DNA of 64,000 bases from CAZSDU01 sp964429135 (GTDB lineage: Bacteria > Bacteroidota > Bacteroidia > Bacteroidales > FEN-979). The translations under genes were made by a program, and so were the position numbers. Below the pieces are notes generated by a model, which was not told the DNA's origin, made no database searches, and worked only from the letters and a program-made list of their open reading frames with translations. The stretch is from positions 124,001 through 188,000 of the forward strand of contig CAYSAU010000002.1 in the NCBI GenBank assembly GCA_964429135.1, written 5' to 3'. Below are positions 59,057 to 64,000 of the stretch, in pieces; position 1 is the stretch's first letter; each line of letters begins with the position of its first letter.

Positions 59057-59623
59057 TTAAACTTTAACGCGTTCTGAATAAACACCTGTTCTAGTATCCA
59101 CTTTTATGGTTTCTCCGGTATCAATAAACAAGGGAACTTTTACGGTGGCACCTGTTTCTACAGTGGCATCCTTGAGGGTATTGGTGGCCGTATTACCCCG
59201 GAGACCGGGCTCGGTATAAGTGATTTTTAAAGTGACATAGGTAGGTAATTCACAAGTCAGAGCAGTTTCCGTATCTGCATGAAACAAAATTTCAACTTCC
59301 TGACCTTCCTTTAGGAATTGTGGGGTATCAATCAGTTCCGACTGAATGAATACCTGTTCAAAGGTCTCCGTATGCATGAAATGATAACCGGAATCATCCT
59401 TAAAAAGGTATTGGTATTTACGGCGTTCAACACGGGCAACATCAATTCTGACACCCGAGTCAAAAGTATTGGCAATGACCCTTCCTGTTTTAAGACTTTT
59501 CAGTTTGGTCCGGATAAAGGCCGGGCCTTTACCGGGTTTGACGTGTTGAAACTCTACAATGGTATACAGGTCATTGTTGAAATCAATAACCAGTCCGTTA
59601 CGGATGTCTGCAGTTGTTGCCAT
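59057..59623 (-). CDS. efp: Elongation factor P
   Basis: A 188-residue EF-P read from ATG 59623, which gives the canonical MATTADIRNGL start; an ATG at 59659 would add 12 residues. Domain I carries the loop PGKGPAF whose lysine in other bacteria is modified, followed by the KSLKTGRV and later YVTLKITYTEPGLRGNTA segments of domain II. EF-P relieves ribosomes stalled on polyproline. The -7-like TAATTTTG at 59657-59664 supports the shorter start. It is upstream of the LpxD-like gene by 3 bases. Confidence 0.96.
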   Translation of the reverse strand: MATTADIRNGLVIDFNNDLYTIVEFQHVKPGKGPAFIRTKLKSLKTGRVIANTFDSGVRIDVARVERRKYQYLFKDDSGYHFMHTETFEQVFIQSELIDTPQFLKEGQEVEILFHADTETALTCELPTYVTLKITYTEPGLRGNTATNTLKDATVETGATVKVPLFIDTGETIKVDTRTGVYSERVKV

Positions 59624-59656
59624 AGATGTATTAATGCTTGTTGAATAAAAGGCTTG

Positions 59657-59664
59657 CAAAATTA
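59657..59664 (-). promoter_or_regulatory. Candidate -7 element (TAATTTTG) for efp
   Basis: The minus strand reads TAATTTTG, matching TAnnTTTG, 33 bases upstream of the ATG at 59623, and would exclude the alternative ATG at 59659. A clear -33 element is not seen. Confidence 0.45.
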
Positions 59665-59689
59665 GTTAAAATTCCTGAATTAAAAGTCT

Positions 59690-59697
59690 TATTTTTG
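59690..59697 (+). promoter_or_regulatory. Candidate -7 element (TATTTTTG) for the FkbM gene
   Basis: TATTTTTG matches TAnnTTTG, 37 bases upstream of the ATG at 59735, in the gap divergent from efp. No -33 match was found. Confidence 0.45.
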
Positions 59698-59734
59698 CCC
59701 AGTTAATCAAAACTTTGATGGCAGGAACCGACTG

Positions 59735-60457
59735 ATGAAAGAACTGATCAAGAAAATACTTGTGTTTTTCAACATTTCGCTGACAAGAAATCAGCATTAT
59801 GATGCTTATACACGTGCTATTCTTAAAGCAACACTAAAAACAACCTCTCATTGTATCGATATCGGCTGCCATAAGGGGGAAATCCTTGATTTGATGCTAA
59901 AGTGGGCAACAAAAGGAAATGTTTTCGGGTTTGAACCCATCCCGGAACTTTTTCAAGCACTTAAATCAAAGTATCAGAATAATTCAAGAGTGAGTATTTC
60001 TGAATTGGCATTATATGATAAAAAGGGGAGCACAACATTTCAGCATGTTGTGAATGCCCCGGCTTATAGTGGAATTAAAAAACGCGAATACGACGGCAAA
60101 CAGGTTGAGATCAATCAGATCACCGTTAAAACAGAACTCCTTGACAACCTTATCCCGGAGGATATGGTGATAGACCTTATTAAAATAGATGTAGAGGGGG
60201 CTGAATTTCAGGTTATGAAAGGAGGGGTAAAAACGATACGCAGAAGTCGGCCGGTCATCATCTTCGAATTCGGAATCGGAGCAGCCGACTTTTATGGCTC
60301 CAGACCGGGCGACCTTTACCAGTTTCTGAAAACGGAATGCGGTTTGAACATTTCTACCCTGAAAGGATTTTTAACACAGGATCAGCCACTTTCCGAAAAG
60401 GAATTAAGGCAACTTTTCGAAAACGGGAAAGAATATTATTTTGTAGCACATCCCTGA
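59735..60457 (+). CDS. FkbM-family methyltransferase
   Basis: A 240-residue SAM-dependent methyltransferase of the FkbM (Methyltransf_21) family. The SAM motif CIDIGCHKGEILDLML and the later LIKIDVEGAEFQVMKGG signature are diagnostic. Members methylate hydroxyls of sugars or polyketides; next to the polysaccharide locus, modification of a glycan is the likely role. It stands divergent from efp and converges with plsC, 14 bases apart. Confidence 0.9.
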   Translation: MKELIKKILVFFNISLTRNQHYDAYTRAILKATLKTTSHCIDIGCHKGEILDLMLKWATKGNVFGFEPIPELFQALKSKYQNNSRVSISELALYDKKGSTTFQHVVNAPAYSGIKKREYDGKQVEINQITVKTELLDNLIPEDMVIDLIKIDVEGAEFQVMKGGVKTIRRSRPVIIFEFGIGAADFYGSRPGDLYQFLKTECGLNISTLKGFLTQDQPLSEKELRQLFENGKEYYFVAHP

Positions 60458-60471
60458 AATGATTTCTTTGA

Positions 60472-61215
60472 TCACTTGTTATTTTTATTGATTTCCTCTT
60501 CTATTACCCCTTGAACCAGATGGGCAACAGCTTTTGCATCAAGATGCCGGAATGATTCATAGGGTAAAGGATCAAGAACGGTAGCGCGGATATAGTAATT
60601 CCTATCAATCAGAAGACCTCCTTTGGGAATGGCTTTGGAAGTGCCACTGATGGCAATGGGAAGAATGGGACGCCGATTTTCCAAAGCAAGATGAAATGCC
60701 CCTGTTTTAAATGACTGTATCTTACCATCAGGAGAACGGGTCCCTTCAGGAAATATCATGACTGAATTTTTTTCTTTCAGGGTTTTGGCTGCTGCGGTCA
60801 TCATTTTTCGCATGCTGCTACCCTTCCCCCTTTCCAATGCAATATAATGGTTCAACCACATATTCCAACCAATAAAAGGATACAGGAACAGGGATTTTTT
60901 TGCCACCCATTTAAAATGTTTCCAAAGCAGGAACAGAACAATAATATCTGCACCGCTTTGATGATTGGAAACCATAACATAGGTTTCATCCGGATTGATT
61001 TTCTTTCTCCCGTATACCCTGATTCTCCATAAGGGATTAATGGTAAGCACGATAAACGACCAAATGCAGGAATATTTATGCAGGATGAACAAACGTTTAT
61101 CAAAGGGGAAAGTGAGAAGATAAATAACAAAAGAAAATGGAAACAGGATGGCGGAGATGAAAAATAATTCAAACCAAAAAAAAACGGAAGCCGGATAACG
61201 GATCAGATCTCTCAT
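60472..61215 (-). CDS. plsC: 1-acyl-sn-glycerol-3-phosphate acyltransferase
   Basis: A 247-residue PlsC-type acyltransferase. The catalytic NHQSGAD (84-90; His85 and Asp90, the HX4D motif), the GWN.WL.H...ALERG segment and FPEGTRSPDG (155-164) are present, after an N-terminal hydrophobic anchor (about 8-36). It makes phosphatidic acid from lysophosphatidic acid at the inner membrane. It follows the pseudouridine synthase by 11 bases on the same strand. Confidence 0.94.
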   Translation of the reverse strand: MRDLIRYPASVFFWFELFFISAILFPFSFVIYLLTFPFDKRLFILHKYSCIWSFIVLTINPLWRIRVYGRKKINPDETYVMVSNHQSGADIIVLFLLWKHFKWVAKKSLFLYPFIGWNMWLNHYIALERGKGSSMRKMMTAAAKTLKEKNSVMIFPEGTRSPDGKIQSFKTGAFHLALENRRPILPIAISGTSKAIPKGGLLIDRNYYIRATVLDPLPYESFRHLDAKAVAHLVQGVIEEEINKNNK

Positions 61216-61226
61216 GGGTCAGGGGA

Positions 61227-62270
61227 CTATTGTTCTTCTGTCGATTGGTGGATACTGTACTGCTTCCATTTCTGGATAAGGAGGGCCAGGTCGTCAGGAT
61301 ATTCCGAATCGAACTCAAGATATTCCCGGCTGGAAGGATGGATAAAACCCAGCGATTTTGCATGAAGCGCTTGCCTGGGCATGATTTTAAAGCAGTTTTG
61401 AACGAATTGTTTATATTTTGTAAATGTAGTGCCTTTAAGGATCTCTGACCCTCCGTAACTTTCATCATTGAACAATGGATGTCCGATATGCTTGAAGTGG
61501 ACCCTGATCTGATGGGTTCTTCCCGTTTCAAGATGGCATTCAACCAGCGTAACATAACCAAATCTTTCAAGTACCCGGTAATGGGTTACGGCATGACGAC
61601 CTTTTTCTCCGTCTTCATAAACCGACATCACCAGGCGGTTCCTGATATTGCGATCTATATTTCCGGTTATCGTTCCTTCATCCGTTTTGAGATTTCCCCA
61701 TACAAGCGCCACATATTTTCTGCTAATGGTATGGTCAAAGAACTGTTTTGCCAGTCTGGACTGGGCAAGCTCGTTTTTAGCGATCAACAGAATTCCTGAA
61801 GTATCTTTGTCAATCCGGTGGACAAGATAGGGCTTTGTATCAAGATTAGCGTCAGGGGAAAGATGTTGAAGATGGTAGAGAACGGCATGCTGTAATGTGC
61901 CCGAGAAATTCCCATGGCCCGGATGAACCACCATCCCGGCTGCTTTATTTACGACCAGAATATCGTTATCTTCATAAACGACCTGAATGGGGATATTTTC
62001 AGGATAAATCTCGGTATCCCTTGGCGGGTGAGGAAGTACCAGTGAGATGATATCAAGGGGTTTGACTTTATAGTTTGGTTTGACCACTTTCTGGTTAACC
62101 ATGATATTTCCTGCCTTGGCTGCATTCTGAATGCGCGTTCGGGAGGCATTCTCCATCCTGTCCATCAGAAATTTATCTATCCTCAGACTGTGTTGCCCCC
62201 GGTCAACTGTAAATCGGAAATGTTCATACATTTCTTGAGCTTCCTCGGCGATTTCCGGAGTTTCTGGCAT
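61227..62270 (-). CDS. RluA-family pseudouridine synthase
   Basis: A 347-residue RNA pseudouridine synthase. An S4 RNA-binding domain (about 28-80: RIDKFLMDRMENASRTRIQ) precedes the catalytic domain, with the catalytic aspartate in HRIDKDTSGILLIAKNE (about 145-161) and the C-terminal ETGRTHQIRVHFKHIGHPL. Such enzymes isomerise uridines in 23S rRNA or tRNA; RluD-type is the best guess from the S4 domain. It is followed by plsC and lies 22 bases downstream of the T9SS gene that runs off the window. Confidence 0.94.
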   Translation of the reverse strand: MPETPEIAEEAQEMYEHFRFTVDRGQHSLRIDKFLMDRMENASRTRIQNAAKAGNIMVNQKVVKPNYKVKPLDIISLVLPHPPRDTEIYPENIPIQVVYEDNDILVVNKAAGMVVHPGHGNFSGTLQHAVLYHLQHLSPDANLDTKPYLVHRIDKDTSGILLIAKNELAQSRLAKQFFDHTISRKYVALVWGNLKTDEGTITGNIDRNIRNRLVMSVYEDGEKGRHAVTHYRVLERFGYVTLVECHLETGRTHQIRVHFKHIGHPLFNDESYGGSEILKGTTFTKYKQFVQNCFKIMPRQALHAKSLGFIHPSSREYLEFDSEYPDDLALLIQKWKQYSIHQSTEEQ

Positions 62271-62292
62271 TTTTCCCTGGATGCTTGAATGG

Positions 62293-64000
62293 TTAACGGC
62301 TGATGATCAACTTTGTGGTATGCTTTACTATTCCAAACGAGTCTGATAATCTAAGAAAATAAAAACCTGAGGGTAAAAAGCTGACATCTATTTCCGGTGT
62401 ATAAGGGACCCGAAGTCTTGTTTGACCCATCAGATTAGAGATGCTGAGAGTGAATTGCTCCATTTCAGGTTTTGGGTTAACATCCCCTGAAATTTTCAAA
62501 TAAATTTTTTTACCTGAACAAGGATTGGGATATATATCAAGACTGATTATTTGATCAGATTTTTCGTTGATGCCCACAGGGATGGGTTTTCCGACAATCG
62601 GACGGACCATCAGCGAACCTGAATATGCGCTATTGTTCCACTGTCCGGTCACATTGTAAAAGTTTTCTTGGTGATTGTCATTATAGCGGTCAAATCCAAG
62701 GTTCAGGTTGTCGTTAGTAGTTTGTATCCATCCGACATAGAAAGTCCCCGATACCCTAACCGGCCGGGTCAGATGATAGGTGAAGAACTGGTTCAGGCTG
62801 TCAGCGTATAGTGGAAGGACAAGGTCAGAATAGATGGTGTCGCCCGGTTTTCCGATATTATCATTCCATACACAGAGGTAAAAAAGTTGCTGGCTGTTCC
62901 CAGACAAGGTGTGGTTGAAGAACATCTGTACAGCCCTTAAGGTATCAGGGGATTTGTTCAAATGGAATCGACAGGCCAGCATTGAACCAGCAGGAGTTAA
63001 ACCGTATCCCGCATCTGCACTCCCGTCATCGTAAGCATAATAGTTATAAAACTTCTGAACTCGTCTCATCGTATCCCCCAATGTCGAACCAGGAGTATTA
63101 TCGAGGATATGGTGCTCAACCAGGAATGATGCCGTATCTGCCTGGCTGATTGGAAACAGGAAACTGACATTGGGATGGGCAAACGGGGGGTAAGTGACAT
63201 ACCCGTTGGTGTAAAATGGTTTTACGCCATAATTTCCTCCATTGTATGTTTTATGGTAACTTCCGTTGTAATTGGATAAAGTGTAACCATACCGGCAGTT
63301 CCGTTCTTCGTTGGTACGGTTACTGATCAGGATACTCAGGCTATCGGCCATCTCATTGGTTGGATCATCGCAATACTGAGGATATGGCATGGCTTCATAA
63401 AATGACAGCAGACTCGGTACCCGCTCAATAAAGCGGATTTCCGGATACAGCGTATCCGTGGAGGTTCTTTCGTAATTGAGGTAAATATTATCGAGGTTCC
63501 ATTGGTCGCAGTTGCTTTGCCAACTGGGTTCTGCTGAACTGGCAAGACTGACCCGGTTATAAAACCGGAATCGGAAATTCTTCCGGAAAAACCGGGATCC
63601 ATCTGTGATGGGTAACATTACCTGAAGAAAGTAATGCTTGTTTTTCAGGTAAAACGTATCTAGTGACATACCGGGAGTGGACCAGACCGTTTCCCAGGTT
63701 TCAGGGTAGGGAATGGTATCTGTAGGGGTTATACTGTCAAATGCCGGCCTGACGAGAAACTGAAGAATCAAGGAATCGTTTGTTTCTGGAGGTAATCCAC
63801 GACCCTGTGGCTGATAGTAAAAACTGAGAAATACGGAATCCGAAGGGTTTAATTTTCTGGGGGAGGGAGAAAAAACGGAATCCAGCCGAATATATCGTGA
63901 AGTCAGATAATCGGCAATAAATGTTGCTGGACCGGGTATGGCATCAGGATAAATCATTCCCGAATCATTGATGGCATCCAGGGTAATGGCTCCTGTGTTG
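62293..64000 (-). CDS. T9SS-exported protein, C-terminal part (5' end beyond window)
   Basis: The reverse strand is open from the window end (reading NTGAITLDAINDSGMIYPD) to a stop at 62293, so at least 568 residues of a larger protein are present; the ATG at 63957 is internal. The visible part is rich in beta-strands and Trp/Tyr, without a recognised catalytic motif. The C-terminus is a type IX sorting domain (LDIYPNPCSGKKIYLKI to TTKLIISR), so it is secreted to the surface. I see no family beyond that. Confidence 0.85.
   Translation of the reverse strand, partial: NTGAITLDAINDSGMIYPDAIPGPATFIADYLTSRYIRLDSVFSPSPRKLNPSDSVFLSFYYQPQGRGLPPETNDSLILQFLVRPAFDSITPTDTIPYPETWETVWSTPGMSLDTFYLKNKHYFLQVMLPITDGSRFFRKNFRFRFYNRVSLASSAEPSWQSNCDQWNLDNIYLNYERTSTDTLYPEIRFIERVPSLLSFYEAMPYPQYCDDPTNEMADSLSILISNRTNEERNCRYGYTLSNYNGSYHKTYNGGNYGVKPFYTNGYVTYPPFAHPNVSFLFPISQADTASFLVEHHILDNTPGSTLGDTMRRVQKFYNYYAYDDGSADAGYGLTPAGSMLACRFHLNKSPDTLRAVQMFFNHTLSGNSQQLFYLCVWNDNIGKPGDTIYSDLVLPLYADSLNQFFTYHLTRPVRVSGTFYVGWIQTTNDNLNLGFDRYNDNHQENFYNVTGQWNNSAYSGSLMVRPIVGKPIPVGINEKSDQIISLDIYPNPCSGKKIYLKISGDVNPKPEMEQFTLSISNLMGQTRLRVPYTPEIDVSFLPSGFYFLRLSDSFGIVKHTTKLIISR

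Overview
The window comes from an anaerobic or microaerophilic member of the Bacteroidota, most likely a Bacteroidales/Marinilabiliales-type lineage. This is inferred from several type IX secretion (T9SS) C-terminal sorting domains, a TonB-dependent receptor with an N-terminal STN domain next to a DUF4249 lipoprotein, LytS/LytTR two-component genes, and promoters of the Bacteroidota form TTTG-N19/20-TAnnTTTG. An anaerobic life is suggested by a glycyl-radical enzyme, a 2-oxoacid:ferredoxin oxidoreductase and a rubrerythrin/rubredoxin/peroxidase set. I saw no rRNA, tRNA, CRISPR array or transposase. Genes are packed tightly, many overlap by 4-19 bases, and no gene-free stretch exceeds 300 bases.

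Layout. 1-9.6 kb (minus strand): a lipoprotein cut by the window edge, a DnaQ-like exonuclease, a NUDIX hydrolase, and a LytTR regulator with its histidine kinase, continuing into an operon with DUF2490, DUF4956, a VTC-type polyphosphate polymerase, two small exported proteins, a T9SS-exported CotH kinase and a T9SS-exported beta-propeller. 9.6-17.7 kb: two tandem arylsulfotransferase-like exported proteins, a DUF4249 lipoprotein with its TonB receptor, and mnmD. 17.7-23.8 kb: a fused E1 alpha/beta 2-oxoacid dehydrogenase, a lone Type IIG-like methyltransferase, and the operon GPx-rubredoxin-rubrerythrin; the rubredoxin starts with GTG. 23.9-31 kb: a peroxiredoxin lipoprotein, an AsmA-like protein, a four-subunit ferredoxin oxidoreductase, and a degenerate metallopeptidase-like protein. 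31.3-34.6 kb: an AlgJ/DHHW plus MBOAT O-acetylation pair and a K+ channel. 34.7-41.4 kb: an aminotransferase and a complete hpdBCA operon (4-hydroxyphenylacetate decarboxylase, making p-cresol), preceded by an Mpv17-like membrane protein and yqgE. 41.4-45.1 kb: MurL and MurD2, the alternative route to D-Glu in peptidoglycan. 45-50.8 kb: a membrane-anchored propeller protein, rnhB, a DUF6427-like protein, purD. 50.8-61 kb: a polysaccharide locus (glycosyltransferase, flippase, two Wzz-like proteins, O-antigen ligase, KAS III), then an LpxD-like protein, efp, an FkbM methyltransferase and PlsC. 61-64 kb: an RluA-type pseudouridine synthase and a T9SS-exported protein that runs off the window.

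Most notable. (1) The MurD2 ligase is fused in frame, through a former signal peptide or membrane segment, to a glucosaminidase and LysM repeats. One reading frame therefore joins a cytoplasmic peptidoglycan-precursor ligase to an extracytoplasmic wall hydrolase, directly after murL. (2) The hpdBCA set keeps the catalytic residues of clostridial 4-hydroxyphenylacetate decarboxylase at matching spacing. (3) A CotH-VTC-DUF4956 operon in which the CotH kinase carries a T9SS signal. (4) A perfect 19-bp inverted repeat with a 2-nt loop inside the methyltransferase gene. All family assignments were made by reading motifs, with no database search.
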